Of a stretch of DNA of 64,000 bases, positions 49,914 to 59,756 are shown in pieces. The stretch comes from Roseateles oligotrophus (GTDB lineage Bacteria > Pseudomonadota > Gammaproteobacteria > Burkholderiales > Burkholderiaceae_C): NCBI RefSeq assembly GCF_014204525.1, contig NZ_JACHLP010000004.1, positions 434,001-498,000 on the forward strand, in the 5' to 3' direction. The notes below the pieces were generated by a model. The model did not search any database. It worked only from the letters and a program-made list of their open reading frames with translations, and had not been told where the DNA came from. The translations under genes and the position numbers were made by a program. Numbering within the stretch: position 1 is the stretch's first letter; every line of letters begins with the position of its first letter.

Positions 49914-52288
49914 ACCAGACTCCCATCGATTTCGATTCGCCGGATCAGCCGGCCCAGCCTCCCGTTCCACCCACTTCGCCCACCCCCGCTTTCGACGAGC
50001 CCGGCGACGCCCTGAGCCTGGGCGATTACGCCGAGCGTGCTTACCTCGAATATGCGCTGAGCGTGGTCAAGGGCCGGGCCCTGCCCGATGTCTGCGATGG
50101 CCAGAAGCCGGTGCAGCGCCGCATCCTCTACTCGATGGAGCGCATGGGCCTGAGCTTCAGCGGTGCCACCGGGGCCAAGCCGGTCAAGGGCGCGCGCGTG
50201 GTGGGCGATGTGCTGGGCCGTTTTCACCCGCATGGCGATCAGTCGGTCTACGACGCCCTGGTGCGCATGGCGCAAGACTTCTCGCAGCGCTACCCGCTGA
50301 TCGACGGTCAGGGCAATTTCGGCAGCCGCGACGGCGACGGCGCCGCCGCCATGCGTTACACCGAGGCCCGCTTGGCCCCGATCTCGCGCCTGCTGCTGGA
50401 CGAGATCGACGAAGGCACGGTGGACTTCGTGCCCAATTACGACGGCTCCACCCAGGAGCCGCGCCAGCTGCCGGCCCGCCTGCCCTTTGTGCTGCTGAAC
50501 GGCGCCAGCGGCATTGCGGTCGGCATGGCTACCGAGGTGCCCAGCCACAATCTGCGCGAGGTGGCCAGCGCCGCCGTGGCCTTGCTGAAGAATGAGAAGC
50601 TGACGGACGATGAGCTCTTCACCCTGCTGCCCGGCCCGGACTACCCCGGCGGCGGCCAGCTGATCAGCTCGGCCGACGATATCCGCTCGGCCTACCAGTC
50701 AGGCCGCGGCAGCATGAAGCTGCGCGCGCGCTGGAAGATCGAGGATCTGGCCCGCGGCCAGTGGCAGCTGGTGGTAACCGAGCTGCCCCACGGCACCAGC
50801 TCGCAAAAAGTGTTGGAGGAGGTGGAGGAGCTCACCAACCCCAAGGTCAAGACCGGCAAGAAAACGCTCAGCCAGGAGCAGTTGCAACTCAAGGCCAGCC
50901 TGCTGGCCGTGCTGGACTGCGTGCGCGACGAGTCCAGCAAGGAGGCGGCCGTGCGCCTGGTCTTCGAGCCCAAGAGCCGCACGGTGGAGCAGCAAGACCT
51001 GATCACCACGCTCTTGGCCCACACCAGCCTGGAGACCTCGGCCTCCATCAATCTGACCATGATTGGCGCCGACGGCCGGCCCACGCAGAAGAGCTTGCGC
51101 CAGATGCTGGCCGAGTGGCTGGGCTTCCGCCAGGCCACCGTGCTGCGCCGCACCGAGCACCGCTTGAAGAAGGTGCTGGACCGCATCCATGTGCTGGAAG
51201 GCCGGCAGCTGGTGCTGCTGAATATCGACGAGGTCATCCGCATCATCCGCAATGCCGACGAGCCCAAGCCGGCGCTGATCGAGCGCTTCCGCCTGAGCGA
51301 TCGACAGGCCGAGGACATTCTCGAAATCCGCCTGCGCCAGTTGGCGCGGCTGGAGGCGATCAAGATCGAGCAGGAGCTGAAGTCGCTGCGCGAAGAGCAG
51401 ATCAAGCTGCAAGACATCGTCGCCAACCCCGGCGTCCTGAAGCGCACCCTGGTCAAGGAAATCGAGCTTGACGCCAAGCAGTACGGCGACGAGCGCCGCA
51501 CCCTGATTCAGGCCGAGAAAAAGGCCACGGCCGAGGTCCGCATCGTCGATGAACCCGTCACCGTGGTGGTGAGCCTGAAGGGCTGGGTGCGCGCGCTCAA
51601 GGGCCACGAGGTGGACCCGGCGGCCCTGGCCTTCAAATCGGGCGACCAGCTCTACGGCACCTTCCCATGCCGCAGCGTGGACCCGCTGATCGTCTTCGGC
51701 AGCAATGGCCGGGTCTACTCGGTGCCGGTCTCGGTGCTGCCGGGTGGGCGGGGCGATGGCCAGCCCATCACCACCTTGATCGAGCTGGAATCGGGCACGC
51801 AGATTGCACATTACCTGGCCGGTGCCAGCGGCCAGCGCCTGGTGCTGGCGGGCACGGGCGGTTTTGGCCTGATCGCGGCCCTGGGTGATCTGGTCGGCCG
51901 CCAGAAGGCCGGCAAGACCTTCCTCAGCCTGGAAGGCGATGAGAAGCTGCTGCCGCCGGCCCTGGTGCCCACGGGCGAGGTGCTGGGCGTGCAACTGGCC
52001 TGCTTGTCGCTGCAAGGCCGCTTGCTGACCTATGCGCTGGATGAGTTGAAGCACCAGCCCAAGGGCGGCCGCGGCCTGACCCTGATGGATCTGGAGCCCA
52101 AGGACGCCTTGCTGAGCGTGGCTGCCTTCAGCCAAAGCCTGCTGGTCGTGGGCCTGGGCCGCGGTGCCAAGCCCAAGGAGGAGGTGCTGAAGGGCGTCGG
52201 ATTGGCCAGTTATGCCGGCAAGCGCGCCCGCAAGGGCAAGGCGGTGGAGGCCTTCCAGAAGGTCTTGCGGGTGCTTACCAGCGCTTGA
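49910..52288 (+). CDS. parC: DNA topoisomerase IV subunit A
   Basis: 792 residues. It is the DNA-cleaving subunit of topoisomerase IV. Tyr150 in MRYTEARL forms the DNA-protein bond. A Pro-rich lead of about 35 residues precedes the core, which starts [20 protein letters not shown]. The quinolone-determining region reads [10 protein letters not shown], so Gln111 occupies the place of E. coli Ser80 and Asp115 that of Glu84. The ATG overlaps the transglycosylase stop by 4 nt. The 3' end overlaps the convergent CYTH gene by 14 nt. Confidence 0.95.
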   Translation: MNQTPIDFDSPDQPAQPPVPPTSPTPAFDEPGDALSLGDYAERAYLEYALSVVKGRALPDVCDGQKPVQRRILYSMERMGLSFSGATGAKPVKGARVVGDVLGRFHPHGDQSVYDALVRMAQDFSQRYPLIDGQGNFGSRDGDGAAAMRYTEARLAPISRLLLDEIDEGTVDFVPNYDGSTQEPRQLPARLPFVLLNGASGIAVGMATEVPSHNLREVASAAVALLKNEKLTDDELFTLLPGPDYPGGGQLISSADDIRSAYQSGRGSMKLRARWKIEDLARGQWQLVVTELPHGTSSQKVLEEVEELTNPKVKTGKKTLSQEQLQLKASLLAVLDCVRDESSKEAAVRLVFEPKSRTVEQQDLITTLLAHTSLETSASINLTMIGADGRPTQKSLRQMLAEWLGFRQATVLRRTEHRLKKVLDRIHVLEGRQLVLLNIDEVIRIIRNADEPKPALIERFRLSDRQAEDILEIRLRQLARLEAIKIEQELKSLREEQIKLQDIVANPGVLKRTLVKEIELDAKQYGDERRTLIQAEKKATAEVRIVDEPVTVVVSLKGWVRALKGHEVDPAALAFKSGDQLYGTFPCRSVDPLIVFGSNGRVYSVPVSVLPGGRGDGQPITTLIELESGTQIAHYLAGASGQRLVLAGTGGFGLIAALGDLVGRQKAGKTFLSLEGDEKLLPPALVPTGEVLGVQLACLSLQGRLLTYALDELKHQPKGGRGLTLMDLEPKDALLSVAAFSQSLLVVGLGRGAKPKEEVLKGVGLASYAGKRARKGKAVEAFQKVLRVLTSA

Positions 52289-52736
52289 AGGGGTGGGCGG
52301 CCAGCTGTGAGTTGAAGTAGCGGGCGTCCTGGCTGACCTCTGCGCCCAGCCAGGCCGGGCGCTCAAAACCCTGCTCGGCGTGCCCCAACTCGATCTCGGC
52401 CACCACCAGGCCGGCGTTATCGCCCAGGAATTCGTCCACCTCCCAGAGCATGCCGGCATGTGCAATCTCGCGGCGTATCTTCTCGACCCGCGGGCCCTCG
52501 CACAGGGCCAGCAATTGCTTGGCATCTTCCAGCGGCAGGGGGTATTCAAACTCGGCCCGGGCCAGGCCTTCGTTCCGGCCCTTGATGGTCAACCAGGCGG
52601 ACTCGCCCTTGATGCGCACCCGCACCGTGCGGGCCGGGTCGCGGTTCAGATAGCCCTGGCTGATGAACTCGCCCGGGCCGCCGTCCTTCCAGGCCTCACC
52701 CAGCACCAGGAATTTGCGCTCGATCTCCAGGCCCAT
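52275..52736 (-). CDS. CYTH domain protein (triphosphate tunnel metalloenzyme)
   Basis: 153 residues, the length of a single CYTH domain. [10 protein letters not shown] at the N terminus is the defining ExExK motif. [15 protein letters not shown] and [14 protein letters not shown] and VAEIELG supply the tunnel's basic and acidic residues. Bacterial relatives of this size hydrolyse inorganic triphosphate or related polyphosphates; the exact substrate is not shown. It ends 14 nt inside the parC gene and starts 4 nt before the end of pyrD's upstream neighbour spacing. Confidence 0.88.
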   Translation of the reverse strand: MGLEIERKFLVLGEAWKDGGPGEFISQGYLNRDPARTVRVRIKGESAWLTIKGRNEGLARAEFEYPLPLEDAKQLLALCEGPRVEKIRREIAHAGMLWEVDEFLGDNAGLVVAEIELGHAEQGFERPAWLGAEVSQDARYFNSQLAAHPFKRW

Positions 52737-52740
52737 GGCT

Positions 52741-53781
52741 TCAGACCCTGGCCATGGCGCGCGCGCATTCGCTGACCAGGGCCGGGCCCTTGTAGATCAG
52801 GCCGGTGTAGATCTGCACCAGATCGGCGCCGGCCTGCAGCTTGGCGCGGGCGTCCTCGCCGCTCAGCACGCCGCCCACGCCGATGATGGGAAAGTTGGCG
52901 CCCAGGGCCGCGCGCAGCAGGCGTATGACCTGGTTGCTGGCCTCGAACACCGGCTTGCCGGACAGGCCGCCGGCTTCTTCCGCATGGGGCAGGCCCTTGA
53001 CGGCCTCGCGCGAGATGGTGGTGTTGGTGGCGATCACGCCGTCGATGCCATTGGCCTGCAAGGTGTGGGCGATGACGCTGACCTGGGCCTCGTCCAGATC
53101 GGGGGCGATCTTGACGAACATAGGCACCTGGCGCGAGGCCTGGGTTTGCAGCTTGAGCTTGCGCTCCTGCAGGGCGCCCAGCAGGGCGTCCAGCGCCGCA
53201 TCGCTTTGCAGGGCGCGCAGATTCTTGGTGTTAGGGCTGGAGATATTGACGGTGATGTAGTCCGCATGCGGGAACACGCCGTCCAGGCCCAGCAGATAGT
53301 CGTCCACCGCGTTTTCTATCGGGGTGGCGGCGTTCTTGCCGATATTCAGGCCCACCAGGCCGCCGGCGGCGCGGAAGGAGCGGGCGCGCTGCACATTGGC
53401 CAGAAAGCTGGCCAGCCCCTCGTTATTGAAGCCCAGGCGGTTGATCAAGGCCTGGGCCTCGGGCAGGCGGAACATGCGGGGCTTGTCATTGCCCGGCTGG
53501 CCCTTGGGCGTGACCGTGCCCACCTCGATGAAGCCAAAACCCATGGCGCCCAGGCCGTCGATGCAGCGGCCGTTCTTGTCCAGGCCGGCGGCCAGGCCGA
53601 TGCGGTTGGGGAATTTGAGGCCGGCCAGGGTCAGGGGGTCCTGGATCCGGGGCTGGGACCACAGGCATTGCGCCGGCGTGTTCTGCAGCTTGGCGATCGA
53701 GGCCAGGGTCAGCTCGTGAGCATGCTCGGGATCGAGGCCGAACAGAAAGGGGCGGGTGAGGGCGTAGGGGATCAAAGACAT
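52741..53781 (-). CDS. pyrD: Dihydroorotate dehydrogenase (quinone)
   Basis: 346 residues, class 2 (membrane-associated, quinone-using). The N-terminal [15 protein letters not shown] helix region is the class 2 membrane-contact part. [40 protein letters not shown] sequence (key part [18 protein letters not shown]) and [11 protein letters not shown] mark FMN and substrate sites; TNTTISR and [12 protein letters not shown] bind the phosphate. It oxidises dihydroorotate in pyrimidine synthesis. The ATG at 53781 begins the usual MSLIPYAL. Confidence 0.95.
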   Translation of the reverse strand: MSLIPYALTRPFLFGLDPEHAHELTLASIAKLQNTPAQCLWSQPRIQDPLTLAGLKFPNRIGLAAGLDKNGRCIDGLGAMGFGFIEVGTVTPKGQPGNDKPRMFRLPEAQALINRLGFNNEGLASFLANVQRARSFRAAGGLVGLNIGKNAATPIENAVDDYLLGLDGVFPHADYITVNISSPNTKNLRALQSDAALDALLGALQERKLKLQTQASRQVPMFVKIAPDLDEAQVSVIAHTLQANGIDGVIATNTTISREAVKGLPHAEEAGGLSGKPVFEASNQVIRLLRAALGANFPIIGVGGVLSGEDARAKLQAGADLVQIYTGLIYKGPALVSECARAMARV

Positions 53782-53834
53782 AGCGGCGGATTGTCGCATT
53801 GGCCCGGATGAGGCCTGGGTAGCCGATTTGGCCC

Positions 53835-54773
53835 TTACCGATCCCAGGGCGCCACCTCCCCCATTTTCTCCAGCATGAAGTCGATCAAGGCGCGCAGCTT
53901 GGGGGCGGGGAAGCGGCTGGGCAGATAGACGGCGTAGAGGGTGTCGGCCTCGGCCAGGCCGCCGACCGGGCGCCAATCTGGCAGCAGGGCTTGCAGGCGG
54001 CCGGCGCGCAGGTCGGGGCCGATGGCGTAGGTGGGCAGGATGGCCAAGCCCATGCCGGCCAGGGCGGCCACGCGCAGGGACTCGCTGCTGTTGACGGTGA
54101 GGCCGCTCTCGAAACGCAGCGCGCCCTGCACGGCCACGCTTTGCTCGCCCTGCCGGGCGTGGGCAAAGGTCCAGCGTTCGGGGCTGTGCAGATAGCCGAA
54201 GCGCAGGCAGCGGTGGGCGGCCAGCTCGGCCACGGTCTCGGGCCGGCCCATGCGGGCCAGGTAGTCGGGGGCGGCGCACAAGACGTAGCGGATCTCGGCC
54301 AGGCGCCGCGCCACCAGGCCGGGCGCAGGCTGGCTGGTCAGGCGCAGCACCAGGTCGAAGCCCTCTTCGGCCAGGTCCACATAGCGGTCGTTCAGGCCCA
54401 GCACGACTTGCAGCTGCGGGTAGCGCTGGCAGAACTCGGCCAGCAGGGCGGTGAACTGCAGATTGCCGAAAGCGGTGGAGGTGCTGAGGCGCAGGAGGCC
54501 GCGCGGCTGGCTGCTTTGCCCGGCGCTCTCGGCCTCCAGCGCCTGGGCGGCCTCGATGACGCGCAGGCCCTGGGCATGGACGGCATGGCCTGCCGCACTG
54601 AGGCTGAGGCTGCGGGTGCTGCGATGCAGCAGGCGCAGGCCTAACTCGGATTCCAGGCGGCCGATCTGCTTGCTGACGGCGGATTTGCTCGTGCCCAGGG
54701 CCCGTGCGGCGGCGGAAAAGCTGCCGCTGTCCACCACCTTGGCGAGGCATTGCAGGTCTTCCAGACGGCCCAT
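53835..54773 (-). CDS. LysR family transcriptional regulator
   Basis: 312 residues. The N-terminal helix-turn-helix lies at about 17-45 ([25 protein letters not shown], key part [17 protein letters not shown]). A co-inducer domain from about 90 to 300 contains [11 protein letters not shown] and [20 protein letters not shown]. It is divergent from the EamA transporter gene with 114 nt between start codons, so it probably controls that gene. TTC-N8-GAA at 54793-54806 could be part of its binding site. Confidence 0.92.
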   Translation of the reverse strand: MGRLEDLQCLAKVVDSGSFSAAARALGTSKSAVSKQIGRLESELGLRLLHRSTRSLSLSAAGHAVHAQGLRVIEAAQALEAESAGQSSQPRGLLRLSTSTAFGNLQFTALLAEFCQRYPQLQVVLGLNDRYVDLAEEGFDLVLRLTSQPAPGLVARRLAEIRYVLCAAPDYLARMGRPETVAELAAHRCLRFGYLHSPERWTFAHARQGEQSVAVQGALRFESGLTVNSSESLRVAALAGMGLAILPTYAIGPDLRAGRLQALLPDWRPVGGLAEADTLYAVYLPSRFPAPKLRALIDFMLEKMGEVAPWDR

Positions 54774-54792
54774 GGCGGCACTCCAGTCATTG

Positions 54793-54806
54793 TTCTTGAA
54801 TTGGAA
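54793..54806. promoter_or_regulatory. Possible LysR-type binding dyad
   Basis: TTC-TTGAATTG-GAA lies 20 nt before the LysR gene start and 82 nt before the EamA gene start. It has the loose dyad form of LysR sites; support is weak. Confidence 0.3.
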
Positions 54807-54887
54807 ACATTGCTGTGATTGTGAGCTGGATTGTGCGCCGGGCCACCGATTTCTACAGTCGAACCCTGTTCATCACAGGAGCTTGCC

Positions 54888-55811
54888 ATGCCTCACTCGT
54901 CACCCACTCTGGCGTTGCCATCGGTTCGTTTGCCCGCAAGGCCGCGGGGCCTGGCCGCCTGGGCCGGCCTGAGCCTGCCCCTGCTCTTCATCCTGCTGTG
55001 GAGCAGCGGCTATGTGGCGGGCAAGCTGGCCCTGCCGTTTGCCGGGCCCTACACCTTGCTGAGCCTGCGCTTCGGCCTGGCCGCCTTGTTCTTGCTGGGC
55101 CTGAGCGTGCTCAGCAAGGCGCCCTGGCCGCGCGGCCGGGCCTGGCTGCATCTGGCGGTGGTGGGCCTGCTGGTGCAGGGCCTGCATTTCATCGGCGTCT
55201 ACCAGGCCTTGCGCCTGGGCCTGCCGGCCGGGGTGGCGGCGCTGGCCATAGGCTTGATGCCGTTGGCCACGGCCTTTGCCGCGCGCCTGTGGCTGGGCGA
55301 GCGCCTGGGGCCGCGCCAGGGCCTGGCCTTGCTGGGCGGTTTGGGCGGCGTCTTGCTGGTGGTGGCGGCCAAGCCCATGGCGGGCGCGGCGGGCTGGGCG
55401 GCCTATGGCGCGGCGCTGCTGGGTTTGCTGGGCCTGGTGCTGGGCAGCTTGTACCAAAAGCAGTTTTGCGCGAATACCGATTTGCGCAGCGGCAGCTGCG
55501 TGCAACTGGCCGTGGCCGCGCTGCTGGTGGCGGGCCTGGCGGGCGCGCAAGAGGGCTTTGCCATGCGCTGGCATTGGCAGCTAGGCGTCGCCACGCTATG
55601 GCTGGCCCTGGTCAATTCCATCGGCGCCTTCAGCCTGATGTTTGTGATGCTCAGGCGGGGTTCGGCGGGCGCGGTGGCGCGGCTGTTCTTCCTGATCCCG
55701 GGCGTGTCGGCCTTGCTGGGCTGGCTGCTGCTAGGCGAGCACCTGAGCGGCTTGGCCCTGATGGGCTTCGCGCTCTCTGGCTTGAGCGTGGCCTGGGCAG
55801 CGCGGCGTTGA
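54888..55811 (+). CDS. EamA family (DMT) transporter
   Basis: 307 residues with ten predicted membrane helices in two five-helix EamA halves. LLWSSGYVAGKLALPFAGPYTLLSLRF-type sequence (key part LLWSSGYVAGKLAL) is typical of the first helix, and GEHLSGLALMGFALSGLSVAW of the last. The family exports amino acids and metabolites; the substrate is unknown. The ATG at 54888 has AGGAG 8 nt upstream. The divergent LysR gene is its likely regulator. Confidence 0.92.
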   Translation: MPHSSPTLALPSVRLPARPRGLAAWAGLSLPLLFILLWSSGYVAGKLALPFAGPYTLLSLRFGLAALFLLGLSVLSKAPWPRGRAWLHLAVVGLLVQGLHFIGVYQALRLGLPAGVAALAIGLMPLATAFAARLWLGERLGPRQGLALLGGLGGVLLVVAAKPMAGAAGWAAYGAALLGLLGLVLGSLYQKQFCANTDLRSGSCVQLAVAALLVAGLAGAQEGFAMRWHWQLGVATLWLALVNSIGAFSLMFVMLRRGSAGAVARLFFLIPGVSALLGWLLLGEHLSGLALMGFALSGLSVAWAARR

Positions 55812-55848
55812 TAATGAAGGCAATCCCTCAAGACTGCCGGAGCCCTGC

Positions 55849-56979
55849 ATGACGCCCTTGGACGATCTCCATCACGACCACGAAGTGGGCTCGCGCGACG
55901 AGACCCGTGACACCACTCGCACCGATGACACCCGCATCGGCGCGGTGCGCCCGCTGATCTCGCCCGCCCTGCTGCTGGACGAGTTGCCCCTGCCCAGCGC
56001 CTCGCTGGAGCTGGTGGAGCGGGCCCGCCGCGAGATCGGCGATGTGCTGCACGGCCGCGACGATCGCCTGCTGGTGGTGGTGGGGCCTTGCTCCATCCAC
56101 GACCACGACCAGGCCATGGACTATGCCCGCCTGCTGAAGGCCGCCGAGGAGGAGTTGCGCCAGGATCTGCTGCTGGTGATGCGCGTCTATTTCGAGAAGC
56201 CGCGCACCACCGTGGGCTGGAAGGGGTATATCAACGACCCCCGCATCGACGGCAGCTTCCATATGAACGAGGGCCTGCGCCTGGCGCGCAAGCTCCTGCT
56301 GGATGTGACGGCCCTGGGCCTGCCGGCCGGCACCGAATTCCTGGACCTGCTGTCGCCGCAATACATCTCGGACCTGATCGCCTGGGGCGCCATCGGCGCG
56401 CGCACGACGGAGAGCCAGAGCCATCGCCAGCTGGCCTCGGGCCTGAGCTGCCCGGTCGGCTTCAAGAACGGCACCGATGGCGGCATCAAGGTGGCCAGCG
56501 ATGCGGTGCTGGCGGCCCAGGCCAGCCATGCCTTCATGGGCATGACCAAGATGGGCGCTGCCGCCATCTTCGAGACCCGCGGCAATGACGACTGCCACAT
56601 CATCTTGCGCGGCGGCAAGGCGCCCAATTACGACGCGGCCTCGGTGGAGGCGGCCTGTGCGGCCATGCGCGGGGCCGGCCTGCGCGAGCAGGTGATGATC
56701 GATTTCTCGCATGCCAACTCCAGCAAGAAGTTCGAGCGCCAGATCGAGGTGGGCCGCGATGTGGGTGCCCAGATCGCGGGTGGCGACGCCCGCATCACCG
56801 GCGTGATGATCGAGTCCCATCTGCAGCCGGGCCGCCAGGACCTGGCCGCGGGCCAGACCAAGGCCGATCTCAAGCCGGGTGTCTCCATCACCGACGCCTG
56901 CCTGGGTTGGGGCCAGACCGAGCCCTTGCTGCGCGAACTGGCCGCGGCCGTGCGGCAGCGCCGCGTCGCGGGGCGCTGA
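55849..56979 (+). CDS. Class I 3-deoxy-7-phosphoheptulonate (DAHP) synthase
   Basis: 376 residues of the AroF/AroG/AroH type. It makes DAHP from erythrose-4-phosphate and PEP, the first step of aromatic synthesis. VVGPCSIHDHDQAMDYA carries the metal-binding Cys81. MRVYFEKPRTTVGWKG, KNGTDGG and IDFSHANSSK are family landmarks. An acidic N-terminal extension of about 25 residues precedes the core. Which amino acid inhibits it cannot be read with certainty. Confidence 0.93.
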   Translation: MTPLDDLHHDHEVGSRDETRDTTRTDDTRIGAVRPLISPALLLDELPLPSASLELVERARREIGDVLHGRDDRLLVVVGPCSIHDHDQAMDYARLLKAAEEELRQDLLLVMRVYFEKPRTTVGWKGYINDPRIDGSFHMNEGLRLARKLLLDVTALGLPAGTEFLDLLSPQYISDLIAWGAIGARTTESQSHRQLASGLSCPVGFKNGTDGGIKVASDAVLAAQASHAFMGMTKMGAAAIFETRGNDDCHIILRGGKAPNYDAASVEAACAAMRGAGLREQVMIDFSHANSSKKFERQIEVGRDVGAQIAGGDARITGVMIESHLQPGRQDLAAGQTKADLKPGVSITDACLGWGQTEPLLRELAAAVRQRRVAGR

Positions 56980-57117
56980 AAACACCGGGCGCCCACCACT
57001 GGCGCCCTGATTCAGGGCTTTGGCGACTTGGCGGCCGCTTTGGTCGCAAGGCGGTGGAGGGCAGGGGGCGTGCCACCTAGAGTGCGCCCATCGCCAACCA
57101 GCCCTCGAGGTGCCGCC

Positions 57118-57552
57118 ATGAAGACTCTGCCGTCCTTTCCCCTTGCCCTGCTCCTGACCGCCGGCCTGCTGCTGGCCCAGAGCAGCCCTGCCGCCGATAT
57201 GGAGCTGGAGGTCCAGGGCGTGAGCGAGGAGCAGGGCCAGCTCCTGGTCAGCGTCTTTGCCGAGGCCAAGGACTGGCTGCGCAAGCCGGTGCTGGTGTTC
57301 AAGGCCCAGGCGGCCGAGCGCAAGGACGGCAAGGTCTTGATCCAGCTGCGCGAGCTGCCCGAGGGCAATCTGGCCCTCAACGTCAGCCACGACGTCAACG
57401 GCAATGGCCGCCTGGACATGAATGCCATGGGCATGCCGACCGAGCCCTACGGCTTTTCCAATAATGCCGCCGGCATGTTCGGCCCGCCGGCCTTTGACAA
57501 GGCCCAGTTCAGCGTCAAGCCCGGTACGCGCATCGTCGTGCAACTCAACTGA
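57118..57552 (+). CDS. DUF2141 domain secreted protein
   Basis: 144 residues. A signal peptide ends near SPAAD (about residue 26-28). The mature beta-rich domain shows LLVSVFAEAKDWLRKP, LPEGNLALNVSHDVNGNGRLDMNAMGMPTEPYGFSNNA-type sequence (key part HDVNGNGRLDMN, PTEPYGFSNNA), the core of DUF2141. It is predicted periplasmic, with a role unknown. Only 11 nt separate it from the carotenoid oxygenase gene, so the two are probably co-transcribed. Confidence 0.9.
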   Translation: MKTLPSFPLALLLTAGLLLAQSSPAADMELEVQGVSEEQGQLLVSVFAEAKDWLRKPVLVFKAQAAERKDGKVLIQLRELPEGNLALNVSHDVNGNGRLDMNAMGMPTEPYGFSNNAAGMFGPPAFDKAQFSVKPGTRIVVQLN

Positions 57553-57563
57553 GGGGGCGCATC

Positions 57564-59063
57564 ATGGTCATGCAAAGACGTGAACTCCTCAAGGCCGGGC
57601 TGGCCGGCCTGGGCCTGAACAGCCTGCAAGAAGCCTGGGCCCTGGGCGCCCCGCTGTCGAATTCCTTCGGCAGCGCCCCCGAGCTGCTGCCTTTTCAGGG
57701 CCTGAACGGCCAGGACCTGGCGGCCCAGGATCTGCAGATCGAAGGCCGCCTACCCAGGCAGTTGCGCGGCGTCTACTACAAGAACGGGCCCGCCCTGATG
57801 GCGCGCGGCGGGCAGCGCTATCAGCATTGGTTTGACGGTGATGGCCTGGTGCAGGCCTGGCGTTTTGGCGATGGCCGTGCCAGCCACCAGGCCCGTTTTG
57901 TGCAAACGGCCAAGTTCAAGGCCGAGAGCGCGGCCGGACGCTTTCTGCTGCCCGCTTTTGGCACGGCGATCGAGCCGCGCATGCCGACGCGGGGTTCGGA
58001 CGGCATGAATGTCGCCAATACCAGCGTGCTGCTGCAGCAGGACAAGCTTTACGCCCTGTGGGAGGGCGGCAGCGCCCACGAACTGGATCCGCTAACGCTG
58101 AGTACCCGCGGGCTCAAGACCTGGGCGCCGGACTTGGCCGGCATGCCTTTTTCGGCCCACCCCAAGGTGGAGGCGGACGGTACGGTGTGGAACTTCGGCA
58201 CCATGGCCGGGCGCATGGCGCTCTACCAGATCTCGGCCCGGGGTCAGGTCTTGCGCAGCGAGGTCTTTGCCGTGCCAGCCTCGACGGCTTTTGTGCACGA
58301 CTTCGTGGTCTCGCAAAACTATCTGGTGTTCCTGCTGCCGCCCCTGCATCTGGATGTCGAGACCTTGCGCGCCGGTGCCAGCATGGCCGGGGCCTTGCGC
58401 TGGCAGGCGGCGGAGTCGTGCAAGGTCTTGGTGGTTGCCAAGGCCGACTTCAGCCACCGCCGCATTCTGGAGATTCCGGCCTGCATGGTGTTCCACTTCG
58501 GCAATGCCTGGGACGATGGCCAGACCCTGCAACTGGACTATGTGCAGTCGCGCGAGATGCCCTTGCTGACAGAGGATTTCAAGCAGCTGATGCAGGGCGA
58601 GCGGCCGCTCAGCAAGCAGGCCTCAAGCCCCCGTTTCATGAAGATAGATCTGGCCAGCGGCCGGGTCGAGCTGCAGTCGCGTGACGAGGAGGTGGAGTTC
58701 CCGGTGGTGGACCCGCGGGTGGTGGCGCAGCGCTACCGCCATGTCTACTACCCCACGGCGCTGGAGACCGGTGCGCGCTGGGGCTTCAACGGCCTGCTGC
58801 ATCTGGACCTGCAGAGCGGCCGCCGCCAGCGCTACTGCTTTGGCAATGAGGTGGTGGTGGAAGAGCATGTGCTGGTGCCCAAGCCCGGCAGCGGCCGGGA
58901 AGGCGAGGGCTGGTTGCTGGGGCTTTGCTATGACAGCCGGCGCCAGCGCAGCTTTGCCAGCGTGTTTGATGCCCAAGCCCTGGATGCGGGCCCGCTGGCC
59001 AAGGTCTGGCTGCCCTATTGGGTGACTTACGGCTTCCACGGCAAGTTCTACGCGGCGGGATAA
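57564..59063 (+). CDS. Carotenoid oxygenase family protein
   Basis: 499 residues. The four iron-binding histidines are His199 (FSAHPK), His245 (FVHDF), His311 (VFHFGN) and His492 (YGFHGKFY), as in carotenoid and lignostilbene cleavage dioxygenases. The N terminus MVMQRRELLKAGLAGLGLNSL resembles a Tat signal (RR followed by a hydrophobic stretch), which would be unusual because most relatives are cytosolic. GAGGGGG lies 6-7 nt before the ATG. No carotenoid synthesis gene is in the window, so the substrate could be a stilbenoid or apocarotenoid. Confidence 0.88.
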   Translation: MVMQRRELLKAGLAGLGLNSLQEAWALGAPLSNSFGSAPELLPFQGLNGQDLAAQDLQIEGRLPRQLRGVYYKNGPALMARGGQRYQHWFDGDGLVQAWRFGDGRASHQARFVQTAKFKAESAAGRFLLPAFGTAIEPRMPTRGSDGMNVANTSVLLQQDKLYALWEGGSAHELDPLTLSTRGLKTWAPDLAGMPFSAHPKVEADGTVWNFGTMAGRMALYQISARGQVLRSEVFAVPASTAFVHDFVVSQNYLVFLLPPLHLDVETLRAGASMAGALRWQAAESCKVLVVAKADFSHRRILEIPACMVFHFGNAWDDGQTLQLDYVQSREMPLLTEDFKQLMQGERPLSKQASSPRFMKIDLASGRVELQSRDEEVEFPVVDPRVVAQRYRHVYYPTALETGARWGFNGLLHLDLQSGRRQRYCFGNEVVVEEHVLVPKPGSGREGEGWLLGLCYDSRRQRSFASVFDAQALDAGPLAKVWLPYWVTYGFHGKFYAAG

Positions 59064-59096
59064 TGCGCGGCATTTCATCCCTCTCCAGCATCAGCC

Positions 59097-59756
59097 ATGA
59101 CTCAAGACGAACTCAAGACCCTGGTGGGCCAAGCCGCCCTGCAATACGTACAGCCCGGCAGCATCATCGGTGTCGGCACCGGCTCCACGGTGGACAAATT
59201 TATCGACGCCCTGGCCGCCAGCGGCCTGCAGATCAAGGGCGCGGTCAGCAGCTCGCTGCGCTCCACCGAGCGCATGCAGGCGCTGGGCATCCCGGTGTTC
59301 GAGGCCAGCGAGGTGCAGTCCCTGGGCGTCTACATCGACGGCGCCGACGAGATCGACCATGCCGGCCACATGATCAAGGGCGGCGGCGCGGCGCTGACGC
59401 GCGAGAAGATCGTCGCCGACCTGGCCGAGCAATTCGTCTGCATCGCCGACGAGTCCAAGCTGGTCAAGGTGCTGGGCCAGTTCCCGCTGCCGGTGGAGGT
59501 AATCCCCATGGCCGCGGCCCAGATCGCCCGCCGCTTTGCAGCCCTGGGCGCGCAAGCAAGCCTGCGCGCCGGCGTGGTGACCGATAACGGCGGCCACATC
59601 CTCGATGTGCGCGGCTTGGCAGTCACCGACCCGCAAGCCTTCGAGGCCGATGTGAACCAGTGGCCCGGCGTGGTCACCGTGGGCGTGTTTGCCCGCAACC
59701 GTGCCTCGGTCTGCCTGCTGGGCACGGCCGAGGGCGTCAAGACCCTGGCCTTCTGA
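59097..59756 (+). CDS. rpiA: Ribose-5-phosphate isomerase A
   Basis: 219 residues, the standard RpiA length. It interconverts ribose-5-phosphate and ribulose-5-phosphate. [15 protein letters not shown] binds the phosphate, DGADEID and [14 protein letters not shown] hold the catalytic Asp, Glu and Lys residues. It follows the oxygenase gene by 33 nt. Its stop directly adjoins the end of the convergent chemoreceptor gene. Confidence 0.95.
   Translation: MTQDELKTLVGQAALQYVQPGSIIGVGTGSTVDKFIDALAASGLQIKGAVSSSLRSTERMQALGIPVFEASEVQSLGVYIDGADEIDHAGHMIKGGGAALTREKIVADLAEQFVCIADESKLVKVLGQFPLPVEVIPMAAAQIARRFAALGAQASLRAGVVTDNGGHILDVRGLAVTDPQAFEADVNQWPGVVTVGVFARNRASVCLLGTAEGVKTLAF

Noticed and set aside
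50699..52549. Long antisense frame across parC and the CYTH gene
   Set aside because: It runs through two convincing genes on both strands and has shadow-like composition.
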